From IMG/VR virus record IMGVR_UViG_3300008113_000007, positions 64,001-117,858 of that record: a stretch of 53,858 bases of DNA. One strand, 5' to 3'. This DNA comes from a virus. This document shows, piece after piece, positions 14,969 through 23,452 of this stretch; positions within the stretch are counted from its first letter, which is position 1, and every line of letters begins with the position of its first letter. The notes below the pieces were generated by a model. It searched no databases. It was not told the origin of the DNA and saw nothing but the letters and a program-made list of their open reading frames with translations. A program made the translations under genes and the position numbers.

Positions 14969-16411
14969 ATGGCAAAGTTCAACACAAAGTCGCCTAAGGC
15001 GAAGACACTAACAGAGAACCTGGCAGGAGGCCAGGCCTACAAGCAGTCCGACGAGCTCGCGCTCGCTTCCATTTTACTGACGTCGTTCGTTAGCGACCAG
15101 TTCTACCGCGGATCCTCGGACACGCTGTCCGAGGTGAAGTCGCTTCTTTCCAAGGTAGATCCTGTATTCGCGGCTAAGGCTGCGATCTACGCAAGGGATC
15201 GTTTCGGAATGAGGTCGATAACGCACGCACTTGCAGGCGAGATTGCGCCTTTGGCATCCGGTGCAGAGTGGGGCAAGTCCTTCTACGAGAAGGTTGTCTC
15301 CAGGCCGGACGACATGACCGAGATCCTCTCGTACTATATGTCGATAAACGGCAAGGGTAAGGTGAAGTTCCCTAACTCCATCAAGAAGGGGTTCGCCGCG
15401 GCGTTCGACAAGTTCGACGACTACCAAATCGCGAAGTACAAGATGTCGAACAGGAACGTGAAGCTGGTAGACGTCGTGAACCTGGTGCACCCAGTACCTA
15501 CGGACAGGAACAAAGAGGCGCTGTCTCTACTTATTGCGGACAAGTTGAAGAGCACCGACACCTGGGAGGCCAAGCTTTCCGCCGCAGGACAGGCAGCTGG
15601 CAACGCAGAAGAGCTCGAGGTGCTGAAGTCGAACGCATGGAACGAGTTAGTCTCGACCAGGAAGATTGGCTACTTCGCGCTTCTTAGGAACCTGAGGAAC
15701 ATCATCGAGCAGGCTCCTGACGCAATCCCTGCGACGTGTGAGATGCTAGTAGACGCGAGGCTAATCTCCAAGAGCAAGGTTCTTCCTTTCAGGTTCGCGA
15801 CCGCGTACGACGAGATTTCCAGGCTCGGTGGCTCCCAGGAGGTAAGAGACGTCCTGGTGGCGATCAACAACGCGCTTGAGGTGTCAATCGTGAACGTGCC
15901 TAGGTTGGAAAACTGTCTGGTCGTGATGGACGTGTCCGGATCGATGAGTGGTAGGCCTTCCGAGATAGCGAGCCTTTTCGGCGCCGTGCTCGCGAAGGTG
16001 AACTCCTGCGACGTGATGACTTTCGCCGAGAGCGCGAGGTACATGAGCTACAACCCGCTCGACTCAGTGATGTCGATCAGGAAGTCGTTCAGGTTCAGCG
16101 GAGGTGGTACGAACTTTCCTTCCATCTTCAAGACGGCGAAGAAGGCTTACGACAACATAATCATCCTGAGCGATATGCAGGGATGGATCGGCTACTACAC
16201 ACCTACCAAGGAGTTCAACGAGTGGAAGAAGAGGACCGGTGCCAACCCGCACGTGTTCTCTTGGGACCTCGCGGGACACAGCACGCTTCAGTTTCCTGAG
16301 AGCCAGGTTTACTGTCTGGTGGGCTTCTCCGAGAAGGTGTTCGACGTGATGGAGCTGCTGAAGACCGACAGGGCCGCGCTGGTCAACGAGATCAAGGCGA
16401 TTGAGCTTTAG
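14969..16411 (+). CDS. rsr: Ro60-family TROVE/vWA RNA-binding protein
   Basis: This is a Ro60 orthologue (480 residues). Ro60 proteins are HEAT-repeat rings that bind misfolded RNAs in the central hole and Y RNAs on the outer face; in bacteria they also tether RNA to nucleases such as PNPase. Residues 1-300 form the TROVE domain (ELALASILLTSFVSDQFYRG; KAAIYARDRFGMRSITHALA). The C-terminal von Willebrand A domain has the MIDAS motif VVMDVSGSMSG (about 318-328, DxSxS) and the later FSGGGTNF and ILSDMQ strands. The gene follows the structured RNA by 21 bases after its terminator and has its own TTATAAGAT sequence just before the ATG. Ro60 genes are known in a minority of phages. Confidence 0.92.
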   Translation: MAKFNTKSPKAKTLTENLAGGQAYKQSDELALASILLTSFVSDQFYRGSSDTLSEVKSLLSKVDPVFAAKAAIYARDRFGMRSITHALAGEIAPLASGAEWGKSFYEKVVSRPDDMTEILSYYMSINGKGKVKFPNSIKKGFAAAFDKFDDYQIAKYKMSNRNVKLVDVVNLVHPVPTDRNKEALSLLIADKLKSTDTWEAKLSAAGQAAGNAEELEVLKSNAWNELVSTRKIGYFALLRNLRNIIEQAPDAIPATCEMLVDARLISKSKVLPFRFATAYDEISRLGGSQEVRDVLVAINNALEVSIVNVPRLENCLVVMDVSGSMSGRPSEIASLFGAVLAKVNSCDVMTFAESARYMSYNPLDSVMSIRKSFRFSGGGTNFPSIFKTAKKAYDNIIILSDMQGWIGYYTPTKEFNEWKKRTGANPHVFSWDLAGHSTLQFPESQVYCLVGFSEKVFDVMELLKTDRAALVNEIKAIEL

Positions 16412-16416
16412 AAGAG

Positions 16417-16440
16417 ACGGGACGAAAGTCCCGTTTTCTT
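16417..16440 (+). terminator. Rho-independent terminator after Ro60
   Basis: ACGGGAC / GTCCCGT with a GAAA tetraloop, followed by TTTTCTTTTT. Confidence 0.85.
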
Positions 16441-16442
16441 TT

Positions 16443-16452
16443 TAATATATAA
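16443..16452 (+). promoter_or_regulatory. Late-type promoter with leaderless spacing
   Basis: TAATATATAA ends three bases before the ATG at 16456; the predicted start of transcription falls on the start codon. Confidence 0.65.
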
Positions 16453-16455
16453 CGT

Positions 16456-17253
16456 ATGAAGCACATAATAAAGTACTCGCTTTTCGAGAAGCTCACCTAC
16501 GACGAGATGGACCTGACGCCTTTCGACAACAGGTACATAGTCGGACGCTGGTTCGCCAGTGAGGACGAAGCGATGGAGTACCTCAGGAAGTCCATCGCCG
16601 ACTACAAGTATGACAAAGTCGATGAGGAAGAATACTTCGTACACAAGGAGGAAGGCGACGGCAGCCTCAAGCCGTACAGGCTCTTCAGGAAGCCGACCGA
16701 GATTGAGTCGAGAAGAAAGGAGGCCGACGACTTCCTCAGGAAGAACGCGATTCGTACCGGACAGACCATGTTCACCGGAGGTGTCTGGACTCACTCTTTC
16801 GTCGAGTACAAGCACATAGACGAGCTCAAAAGGCTAGGCATATCCTACCGGTTCAGGCCTATAAAGGAGATAAACCTAGATCCGGTGCTGCAGAAGGAAC
16901 TGAAGACTGTCTTCGGATCCGTTCTCATACAGCAGGGCAGGCTCAAGTTCTTCTCACTGGAAAGCTCGTTCGACAGGGACTACATAAAGCATCTGAAGGC
17001 CAGCGTCGAGAAGGAGCTCGTGAAGTTCAACGATAAGCTAGGTACGGACTACTTCGTCCAGAAGACGTACGCCGAGGAGTCGACCGACACGCAGCTATCA
17101 AGAGCACGCAGGCTTCTGAACGACGACGACCGCCCTGTGAACGTTATGTACAAATCGGTTGAGTTCGGTCTTCAGAGAGGCCACGACGAAGAGGAGTTCC
17201 TCGCGATCATACCCGAGGATGAGAAGGGCATGCCTAGGATGTTCCTCAAGTAG
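16456..17253 (+). CDS. Unknown protein with MK...FE leader (265 aa)
   Basis: I do not recognise this protein. It begins MKHIIKYSLFEKL, one of the short N-terminal peptides shared by several genes here, although Lys rather than Ala or Ser follows the Glu. The rest is highly charged and probably globular, with no membrane segment and no visible catalytic motif. It lies directly after the Ro60 terminator behind its own late-type promoter. Its stop (TAG 17251-17253) abuts, with no gap, the stop of the convergent minus-strand gene, and there is no terminator between them. The two transcripts must therefore overlap in antisense. Confidence 0.75.
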   Translation: MKHIIKYSLFEKLTYDEMDLTPFDNRYIVGRWFASEDEAMEYLRKSIADYKYDKVDEEEYFVHKEEGDGSLKPYRLFRKPTEIESRRKEADDFLRKNAIRTGQTMFTGGVWTHSFVEYKHIDELKRLGISYRFRPIKEINLDPVLQKELKTVFGSVLIQQGRLKFFSLESSFDRDYIKHLKASVEKELVKFNDKLGTDYFVQKTYAEESTDTQLSRARRLLNDDDRPVNVMYKSVEFGLQRGHDEEEFLAIIPEDEKGMPRMFLK

Positions 17254-18024
17254 TTATTTCCAGATTTTTTCCAGGTTTATTTTGGCGCTCATATCGATTA
17301 CTCGGCCGTTTTTTCTGAGAGAGTACCTTTGCATCGGCTTTATCATCTCGACCGCATCGTCAATCTTTTTCTTCTCCTCGTCGTCTATGTCGAAGTTGAA
17401 TATCTGTATCAGGTTCTCAATCTCGTCGAAGTTGAGACTTTCCTTGCCGTCCAGAAAGAAAGTGAAGTTGTAGCTGTAGTCGTTGAACCTCTCTGCACCC
17501 GGCTGATAGCTCATTTCTATAAGGTATTGTGTAAGTGAGTTCTCTATTCCTATAGATGGCAACGTCAGTCTGTAGCCGTTCAACTCGAAGCACTTTTCCT
17601 TCGCGTTCCAAGTGTTGAGTAGGTACTCGTCGGGCACGAAGTAGTTGAAGTTCTCCGTGCAGAACTCCAATGTCTCTATTGTGTCTTTCTGCTCGTCGTA
17701 GTAGTTTATCTGTATTGGCTTTTTGTTTGTCATTCTGACGATTTCCAGGAACAGGTATACAACGTCGATGCTCTTTATGTGGTTGAAGTCGTATCCGTTT
17801 TCCAATATTACGTTCTTCCTGACGATTGACTTCAGCTTTGTGAGTACAGATCCAACGTTCTCTTTGTCGTAGTCCGACTCGTACTCTCGTATATCCTCCT
17901 CATTTGCACGTTTTATGTGGATTTTGAAGTCTCCTTTGTAGAAGAAGCCCTGAGATGGCAGCTTTATGACGTCTATTGCCCTTTTCTTTTGAAAAAATCT
18001 GATGAAGAAGTCTAAGAGTTTCAT
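17254..18024 (-). CDS. Putative baseplate protein (T4 gp26-like), tentative
   Basis: This is a 256-residue protein with a basic N-terminus (MKLLDFFIRFFQKKRAIDV). It then has KLPSQGFFYKGDFKIHIKRA, a pattern reminiscent of T4-type baseplate hub (gp26-like) proteins, in which LPSxGxxY is followed by a helical domain with repeated D/E positions (EEDIREYESDY; SIDVVYLFLEIVRMTNK). The C-terminal half is helical and acidic (DDEEKKKIDDAVEMI). Assignment rests on this loose pattern and on the T4-like context, so it stays tentative. The gene is transcribed against its neighbours from a late-type promoter near 18043-18052. Confidence 0.45.
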   Translation of the reverse strand: MKLLDFFIRFFQKKRAIDVIKLPSQGFFYKGDFKIHIKRANEEDIREYESDYDKENVGSVLTKLKSIVRKNVILENGYDFNHIKSIDVVYLFLEIVRMTNKKPIQINYYDEQKDTIETLEFCTENFNYFVPDEYLLNTWNAKEKCFELNGYRLTLPSIGIENSLTQYLIEMSYQPGAERFNDYSYNFTFFLDGKESLNFDEIENLIQIFNFDIDDEEKKKIDDAVEMIKPMQRYSLRKNGRVIDMSAKINLEKIWK

Positions 18025-18042
18025 TTGTCTTGTCAGTTTGAC

Positions 18043-18052
18043 TTATATATTC
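18043..18052 (-). promoter_or_regulatory. Late-type promoter for the putative baseplate gene
   Basis: Minus-strand GAATATATAA; the predicted leader is about 14 bases to the ATG at 18024. It lies back to back with the plus-strand block at 18072-18080. Confidence 0.6.
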
Positions 18053-18071
18053 TTGGAGAGATGGCCTCATG

Positions 18072-18080
18072 AATATATAA
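18072..18080 (+). promoter_or_regulatory. Late-type promoter with exactly leaderless spacing
   Basis: AATATATAA; taking AATATATA as -13 to -6, position +1 is the A of the ATG at 18085. Confidence 0.65.
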
Positions 18081-18084
18081 TTCG

Positions 18085-18804
18085 ATGATTTACAACGACG
18101 ATTGTTTCAACGTCTTACCAACACTGTCGAAGAAGAGCGTCGACCTGATACTCGTCGATCCGCCTTACGGTATTTCCAGAGACTCACTATTTACGAAGAC
18201 CAACGAGAACACGAGCGAGTTCATGGCGATAAAGTACGGGAAGATATCTATAGACTTCGGCGATTGGGACAAGGAGGACATAGACTTCGATCTTCTTTTC
18301 TCGGAGTACTACCGGGTGCTGAAACCTGGTGGGACACTTATCTTCTTCTACGACATTTGGAAGTCCACCTTTGTTAAGGAGTGTGCGGAGAGGAACGGTT
18401 TCAAGCAGCCGAGGGTCTGTCAGTGGCACAAGACCAACCCTGTGCCTATAAACTCTAAGAGGAACTACCTGTCCAACGCAATAGAGTTCTTCTTCACGTT
18501 CGTTAAGGGTAAGAAGCCTACTTTTCACTCTGAGTACGACAACGGTGTCTACAAATCGGCTCTTTGTCACGGAAAGGAAAGGTTCGATCATCCTACGCAG
18601 AAGCCGTTATCTTTGATAACCGAGATTGTCGCCAAGCACAGTAGCGAGGGTGATGTCGTTCTGGACACGTTCGCTGGCACGGGTACGACCGCTATGGCTT
18701 GCCAGAACCTCGGCAGGAGGTTCATAGTAGTCGAGAGAGACCCTGTGTATTTCGCGATGATTGAAAAGAGGCTATGCCAACAAAACAACGAAGACCAAAT
18801 ATAA
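18085..18804 (+). CDS. DNA methyltransferase (N4-cytosine/N6-adenine, beta-class order)
   Basis: This is a 239-residue DNA amino-methyltransferase. Motif IV DPPYGI is near the N-terminus (residues 25-30), preceded by the NDDCFNVLPTL strand typical of the family. The SAM-binding motif I region comes late (VVLDTFAGTGTTAMACQNL, about 192-210) and is followed by FIVVERD. The DPPY-first order is that of beta-class enzymes such as CcrM and M.HinfI. HPTQKP before motif I is also characteristic. No restriction endonuclease is adjacent, so it is an orphan enzyme, probably protecting phage DNA or modifying promoters. The S-adenosylhomocysteine hydrolase at 50.1-51.4 kb would remove its by-product. Confidence 0.9.
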   Translation: MIYNDDCFNVLPTLSKKSVDLILVDPPYGISRDSLFTKTNENTSEFMAIKYGKISIDFGDWDKEDIDFDLLFSEYYRVLKPGGTLIFFYDIWKSTFVKECAERNGFKQPRVCQWHKTNPVPINSKRNYLSNAIEFFFTFVKGKKPTFHSEYDNGVYKSALCHGKERFDHPTQKPLSLITEIVAKHSSEGDVVLDTFAGTGTTAMACQNLGRRFIVVERDPVYFAMIEKRLCQQNNEDQI

Positions 18805-18827
18805 ACAAAAAATAAATAAAAACAATT

Positions 18828-19229
18828 ATGCCAATAGTAGTTAAGAACTCGCAACTGAACGACGAGACGATTACAGCACTGAACTCGCTCATCGATATGG
18901 ACATTAACGCATCAACGGCGTTCAGATTGACGAGGATCATCAAGGAGATATCCTCGATAGTGGAGGACAAAGTCAAGATGGAGAAAAGAATTCTCGACAA
19001 ATGGACTATGAAGGACGAAGAGGGTAACGTTATACCGGCGAAAGACGAACAAGGTAACGTGATTCCCGGTGCCGTCAACATAAAAGATCCTGAGCAATTC
19101 ACAAAGGAGATGTCCGAGCTGATGGATCTTGAGAACGTAATCGACTTCGAGAAAATATCATTTGACAGCCTAGAGCTGAAGACGGCGAAGGTGAAAGACC
19201 TAATCAAAATCGAGTTCCTGTTCGATTAG
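18828..19229 (+). CDS. Unknown acidic protein (133 aa)
   Basis: I do not recognise this protein. Residues 1-60 look helical (NDETITALNSLIDMDINAST). A middle segment contains two similar short strings, EEGNVIPAKDE and EQGNVIPGAVN, suggesting a small internal duplication. The C-terminal part is Leu/Glu-rich (MSELMDLENVIDFEKISFD). It starts 24 bases after the methyltransferase and its TAG stop overlaps the GTG start of the next gene (TAGTG), so the three genes probably form one late operon from the 18072 promoter. The helical character would suit a tail or baseplate accessory protein, but this is a guess. Confidence 0.75.
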   Translation: MPIVVKNSQLNDETITALNSLIDMDINASTAFRLTRIIKEISSIVEDKVKMEKRILDKWTMKDEEGNVIPAKDEQGNVIPGAVNIKDPEQFTKEMSELMDLENVIDFEKISFDSLELKTAKVKDLIKIEFLFD

Positions 19230-19531
19230 TGGAGAGCTTCGTGTACATAATATCTTGCCAGCGCGGGCAGGCGCTTCCCGAGATAAGATCCGTGTGGACC
19301 GACTACGACGACGCCATACTCGCCTACTGCGAGGACCTATCCGATTGGAACAACCAGGACTTCTACCTCTTACACAAGCTTCCGGTCGGCAGGTTCTGCG
19401 GGCCTGGCGAGTGGTGCAAGGAGAAGCTCGGTAAGAGCAGCAAGAACAGGCTGAAGTTCGATGACAAGGAACTGAAGAACCTAATCAAGTCAATCAAGCG
19501 TAACAGGCAGATAGACGAGATACTGGACTAG
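19229..19531 (+). CDS. Unknown small protein (100 aa), GTG start
   Basis: I do not recognise this protein. The GTG at 19229 overlaps the previous stop by one base (TAGTG), which indicates translational coupling; it gives MESFVYIISCQRGQALPEI. The protein contains an aromatic and cysteine-bearing middle (DWNNQDFYLLHKLPVGRFCG, then GEWCKEKLG) and a Lys-rich helical end (LKNLIKSIKRNRQIDEIL). There is no membrane segment. It is the last gene before a strong terminator. Confidence 0.7.
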   Translation: MESFVYIISCQRGQALPEIRSVWTDYDDAILAYCEDLSDWNNQDFYLLHKLPVGRFCGPGEWCKEKLGKSSKNRLKFDDKELKNLIKSIKRNRQIDEILD

Positions 19532-19565
19532 AAAAGGCCCGATTTCCAATCGGGCCTTTTCTTTT
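19532..19565 (+). terminator. Rho-independent terminator
   Basis: A 12-bp perfect stem, AAAAGGCCCGAT / ATCGGGCCTTTT, followed by CTTTTT. It ends the methyltransferase operon. Confidence 0.9.
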
Positions 19566-19575
19566 TAATATATAA
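19566..19575 (+). promoter_or_regulatory. Late-type promoter for the tandem fibre genes
   Basis: TAATATATAA directly after the preceding terminator; the predicted leader is about 14 bases to the ATG at 19595. Confidence 0.65.
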
Positions 19576-19594
19576 ACGAAAAACAGAAAGTAGC

Positions 19595-21214
19595 ATGCCG
19601 GCAACCTACAGCGTCAACATCGGTACACAGTTCGAGACCGAGAGAAAAATAGACATAGTGACGGTTCTCAAAAACCTTCCGGACAACACTAGCAAACTCA
19701 TCTCGCCACGCGACGTTAGGGATGCCTTCCTGACAACATGGGCATCTTCGCCTATAAAGCAGACACGTACGACCGCAGGAACGGAGTACATCGGGATTGA
19801 CTCGGGTAATCCTGCGGACAGAGACATCAAGCAGAAGATACTTCTCGGTAAGAGGAGTTATGGAAACCTTGACATAATGAACTCTACACTGCTCAACAAC
19901 TCAGATGTCGACATTTTCATATACAACACAAAATCCGACTCGGGTTCACAGAACTCTACGAGGATGGGATTTCTGGCAGGCACGTACAGCGAGCTGTTCG
20001 TGAACGTTCCTTATATCGGATCCCAGTACAACACCTCCACATCTCTAATAGACCTGGACATAAGAAATCCGCAGCTCAACGGAGGTAACATAAACATATA
20101 CAGTAGCACTGGATACGTCGTGCTCAACGGTATAAGGTTTCCGAAAGTGGCCGATAACTCGAATGCGACAAACGGTAAGATTCTGAGGTACGTCGGTAAC
20201 TTCCCGAACGGATATTTGAGGTGGGACACCAGCAACGTAGCCATATCGCAGCTTGGCGTTGCTGACAAGGTGACTAACATTTACGGTGGAACTGTCAGTC
20301 TAAATGGCTATGAGCTTGAGTTTGTGAATCCCGAAATGACCTCGGCGAATGTCGGCGGCATTCCGTTCGGCTTCTCTTTCTCCGCAACCTCTTTCAATGG
20401 AAGAAAATGGCCTCTCAGCGAAGTTATCAGAAAGCTTCTTTATCCTAAGCGTGGCCCGGTCATCGCCGTCACCGCGAGTAACAGTTCTTTGTCAACACCT
20501 TACGTAGAGATTGGAACGACCGCTTCAATCAACTTCAGGTACGATTTGACAATCTTTCCTAGGAACCAGTATGAATACATAAGCGATTATCTGATAAGGA
20601 GTAAAGTAGGATCCACTGTGGCACTGACCGACTATTACGGACTTTCTTTTTCGGGAACACCGAACACGTCATTCAACAATACCGTTACGCTCGTTGCCGG
20701 ATCGTATTCGAATATCACACAAACCGACTTTGGAATGCACCTAACGGACGTATGGCTACCTTCCAGGTATGATCACACGTCTTACCCATCGGGTTTCTCA
20801 TACAGTGCGACCGCGTCAATATACCACGTCTGGCCTATCTATTACGGCTTCACCCAGTCACTTATAACAAACTCCACGATCCTCACAAACACGGTCAAGA
20901 AGTTGAAAAAGGCAATAATGCCTTACCCTGGTCTAAGTCAGAGCATCACACTACCCTATGAGGGAGACGGATATTTCTACATAATATACAACAACTCATT
21001 CTCTACCCCTATTTCAAAAGTCTATGATTCGAACGGGTTTCTGCTACACGACTCATCAAATCCTTCTACGTCATTTTTCAGTTCATCCACGAGACTAGGA
21101 CAGCTTTCATTGTCGGGACAGACGACCAACGGTCAGTCTACAACATGGAGAGTATGGGTAAGTGGTCTGACTGCTTCGCTGACGGGTATCAATAATTTCA
21201 CTTTCAAATTCTAA
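19595..21214 (+). CDS. Tail fibre / baseplate-attached structural protein, copy 1 (539 aa)
   Basis: This is a virion fibre-like protein. The N-terminus has the motif NLPDNTSKLISPRDVRDAFL (about residues 26-45), a pattern repeated in the next gene (DLPENTSKLVYPNSVRNAVL) and found at the base of phage fibres. The following region is rich in Asn, Ser, Thr and Gly with beta-strand character (GGNINIYSSTGYVVLNGIRF). The C-terminal half includes a series of strands (VGSTVALTDYYGLSFSGTPN) resembling fibre tip domains. Its TAA overlaps the ATG of copy 2 (TAATG). The two look like a tandem duplication with diverged C-terminal halves, as expected if the tips bind different receptors. Confidence 0.72.
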   Translation: MPATYSVNIGTQFETERKIDIVTVLKNLPDNTSKLISPRDVRDAFLTTWASSPIKQTRTTAGTEYIGIDSGNPADRDIKQKILLGKRSYGNLDIMNSTLLNNSDVDIFIYNTKSDSGSQNSTRMGFLAGTYSELFVNVPYIGSQYNTSTSLIDLDIRNPQLNGGNINIYSSTGYVVLNGIRFPKVADNSNATNGKILRYVGNFPNGYLRWDTSNVAISQLGVADKVTNIYGGTVSLNGYELEFVNPEMTSANVGGIPFGFSFSATSFNGRKWPLSEVIRKLLYPKRGPVIAVTASNSSLSTPYVEIGTTASINFRYDLTIFPRNQYEYISDYLIRSKVGSTVALTDYYGLSFSGTPNTSFNNTVTLVAGSYSNITQTDFGMHLTDVWLPSRYDHTSYPSGFSYSATASIYHVWPIYYGFTQSLITNSTILTNTVKKLKKAIMPYPGLSQSITLPYEGDGYFYIIYNNSFSTPISKVYDSNGFLLHDSSNPSTSFFSSSTRLGQLSLSGQTTNGQSTTWRVWVSGLTASLTGINNFTFKF

Positions 21215-22770
21215 TGGCCACTTACAGCGTATACGACGGACAAAACTACCAGACGACTGGAAGCACACTAATTCTTCTGGATCCTGCAACACAATCCTAC
21301 ACTTTCACCGAGAACAAGGTATACACCGATTTACCGGAAAATACCAGCAAGCTCGTATATCCGAATAGTGTTAGGAACGCAGTTTTGTCGATATACGACA
21401 CAATCGCCTTCAAGGAGAACCTCGTAGGCGACAAATACTTCATCGGAATTGACAAAGGCAATCAGAATATAAAGAAGTCGATTTACATAGGTAAAAGACG
21501 TTACCTCAACTCGGAAATCGCAAATTCATCCATACTTGCAGAGAACGATGTAACAATACACAACACTAAATCCGATACCAGCAACAACCAGTTCAGAACC
21601 GTGATGACTTTCCTAAACGGCGATTCGAGTCGCGCAAGCACCGTAACCAACAGTATAGAGGCGCAGGTTGTAAAATACTCCAACAACACGAGGCGAATAG
21701 ACCTTTCGTTTATCAACTCGAGTGGCGACATAAACGTTTTATCCAAAGGGCCTGGATCTCAGGATTTAGGTTCGTTGGTATCCTTAAACGGAATAGCCTA
21801 CTCGAGGGTACAGGATTCAGATCCGAACTTCGGTGGCTCCGCATCAGACGGCAGAACTTTGGCATACAAAAACGGCGTGATGATGTGGGCCGACCTGACT
21901 CCGACCGATCCTGGTTGGTACGGCGCGACTTCCACGATTGTACCTATTTTAGGTTCGAGTACTTTCATAAACGATTATCCGCTCGAGTTCTCTGACAACA
22001 ATATGATACCGATAGAGATTGGCGACTTGAAGTACGGTGAGACTTTCAGTAAAAGGCCGATTGCTTTTATGTTGGATCGAATAATATACGAATATCTCAG
22101 CCCATCCTGTACACTCAGGCTGGTCGACAGCAAGATGTCGTACGCTGAGATAGGTACGAGCCCGAACATACAACTTGCGTACACTATCACGAAAAAGAGC
22201 AATGATACTAAGCCAACGGCACTCACAAACATGCTACCAAACCAAGTTGGTGCCATAACAGGTCTATCTAGGACGATAGAGGGTACGGCCAAAGGCATCG
22301 TAATCACTCCGCTCGAGAAGGGAACCTCAACATTCAAAATTACCGCAAGCGACGGCATAAATTCAAACTCGGCAAGCGCTACGGTCACAGGAATATACCC
22401 TTACTTTTTCGGATTCACATCATCGACTACGATCAATTCGAACCTACTGAAGACTATGACGAAGGTCGTCGATGGAAAGGCAGAGCAGAAGATTGACATC
22501 TTCAGGAATGGAATCGAGTCGACGGACGTGTTCTACTTCATGTACGATTACGACTACGGCCCGTTGAATTCCGTTTATGACCCGGGAGATCCGGCAGTAC
22601 CTACCGGCTACGAAATACTTTACGCGAGGTTCCAGTTCAAAGAGGCGGTATTGTCGTCACCTAGCGGTCTATGGGCACAAAAGAAATTTAGGGTTTACTA
22701 CTCGACACAGATTGCGTCAACTTACATCAGTTCTACTACTGTAGGATCTTTCTTCCGGTTTATCTTCTAG
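21214..22770 (+). CDS. Tail fibre / baseplate-attached structural protein, copy 2 (518 aa)
   Basis: This is a paralogue of the preceding gene. The shared landmarks, in order, are MATYSVYDGQNYQ, DLPENTSKLVYPNSVRNAVL, YFIGIDKGNQNIKKSIYIGK (copy 1 has YIGIDSGNPADRDIKQKILL), then VTIHNTKSD and VSLNGIAYSRVQD. Similarity fades after about residue 230. The distal half has an Ig/cadherin-like look (AYTITKKSNDTKPTALTN; STFKITASDGINSNSASATV), possibly a binding domain. Translation is coupled to copy 1 through TAATG. The stop is the TAG of CTAG 22767-22770, a palindrome that also provides the stop of the convergent gene. Confidence 0.72.
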   Translation: MATYSVYDGQNYQTTGSTLILLDPATQSYTFTENKVYTDLPENTSKLVYPNSVRNAVLSIYDTIAFKENLVGDKYFIGIDKGNQNIKKSIYIGKRRYLNSEIANSSILAENDVTIHNTKSDTSNNQFRTVMTFLNGDSSRASTVTNSIEAQVVKYSNNTRRIDLSFINSSGDINVLSKGPGSQDLGSLVSLNGIAYSRVQDSDPNFGGSASDGRTLAYKNGVMMWADLTPTDPGWYGATSTIVPILGSSTFINDYPLEFSDNNMIPIEIGDLKYGETFSKRPIAFMLDRIIYEYLSPSCTLRLVDSKMSYAEIGTSPNIQLAYTITKKSNDTKPTALTNMLPNQVGAITGLSRTIEGTAKGIVITPLEKGTSTFKITASDGINSNSASATVTGIYPYFFGFTSSTTINSNLLKTMTKVVDGKAEQKIDIFRNGIESTDVFYFMYDYDYGPLNSVYDPGDPAVPTGYEILYARFQFKEAVLSSPSGLWAQKKFRVYYSTQIASTYISSTTVGSFFRFIF

Positions 22771-23447
22771 TCGATTTTCTCGAACCACCAGTTGAAGAAA
22801 ACGTAGTTGTCGCCAATCAGGTTGTAAGTATAATCATCATGAGAGATAACGAGTCTGTCAGTGTGTGCTCTGACAAGTTCAATCTCGAGACCACGTTCCA
22901 TACTGAGCTGCTTACCGGTCTCTACCGAATAGCAGACTACCTCCTCGTTCAAAAGCCTGTATGTTCCTGGCTCGGGTTTCAACCACTCTTTCAAAGTCTT
23001 TATTATAAGACCTTTGGTTTTGATTATCCATTCTTTAGACTGGAAAAGATCGTAGTCTTTGAAGACTTCTGACTTCAGGTCCGTCGAGTTTGACATCAGG
23101 TTCTGAGCAACTCCCCAGTATTTATCGTCGCCGATTTCGAAGCTTATGTAGGCATCGTATGAGATGTTGTTCACTTTCACAATCCTAAGTATGTTCAGAT
23201 TTTTTATGTTCTGATTTTCCAACGCCATCTTGGATCGTAGGTTCCTGTATGCTCCTGTGTCGGAAAGCCTACCCATTATGTCGTTTATCCTGGACATTGC
23301 GGCTCGGAGTCCGTCAAGGTGTTTGTCGAATGCGTTAAGTGATAGCTGTGGGTCGTCAACGTGCACGGATGCCTGCGCAGAAGTGTCGTTGAACCTCTGG
23401 AGGTTGAACTCTGTGAACTCCAGTATTAGCTTGTTTCTCCTTTTCAT
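22767..23447 (-). CDS. Unknown protein (226 aa), minus strand
   Basis: I do not recognise this protein. The start MKRRNKLILEFTEFNLQRFN at 23447 is preferred to the upstream ATG at 23480, because a promoter block (minus strand AATATATA, 23462-23455) lies between the two and would give a nearly leaderless message for 23447. A helical stretch follows (QLSLNAFDKHLDGLRAAMSR), then a probable alpha/beta domain (VNNISYDAYISFEIGDDKYW). There is no membrane segment and no catalytic motif. The stop shares the CTAG palindrome with the convergent fibre gene. The MK-rich leader is of the kind seen on several other genes in this segment. Confidence 0.7.
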   Translation of the reverse strand: MKRRNKLILEFTEFNLQRFNDTSAQASVHVDDPQLSLNAFDKHLDGLRAAMSRINDIMGRLSDTGAYRNLRSKMALENQNIKNLNILRIVKVNNISYDAYISFEIGDDKYWGVAQNLMSNSTDLKSEVFKDYDLFQSKEWIIKTKGLIIKTLKEWLKPEPGTYRLLNEEVVCYSVETGKQLSMERGLEIELVRAHTDRLVISHDDYTYNLIGDNYVFFNWWFEKID

Positions 23448-23452
23448 ATTTT

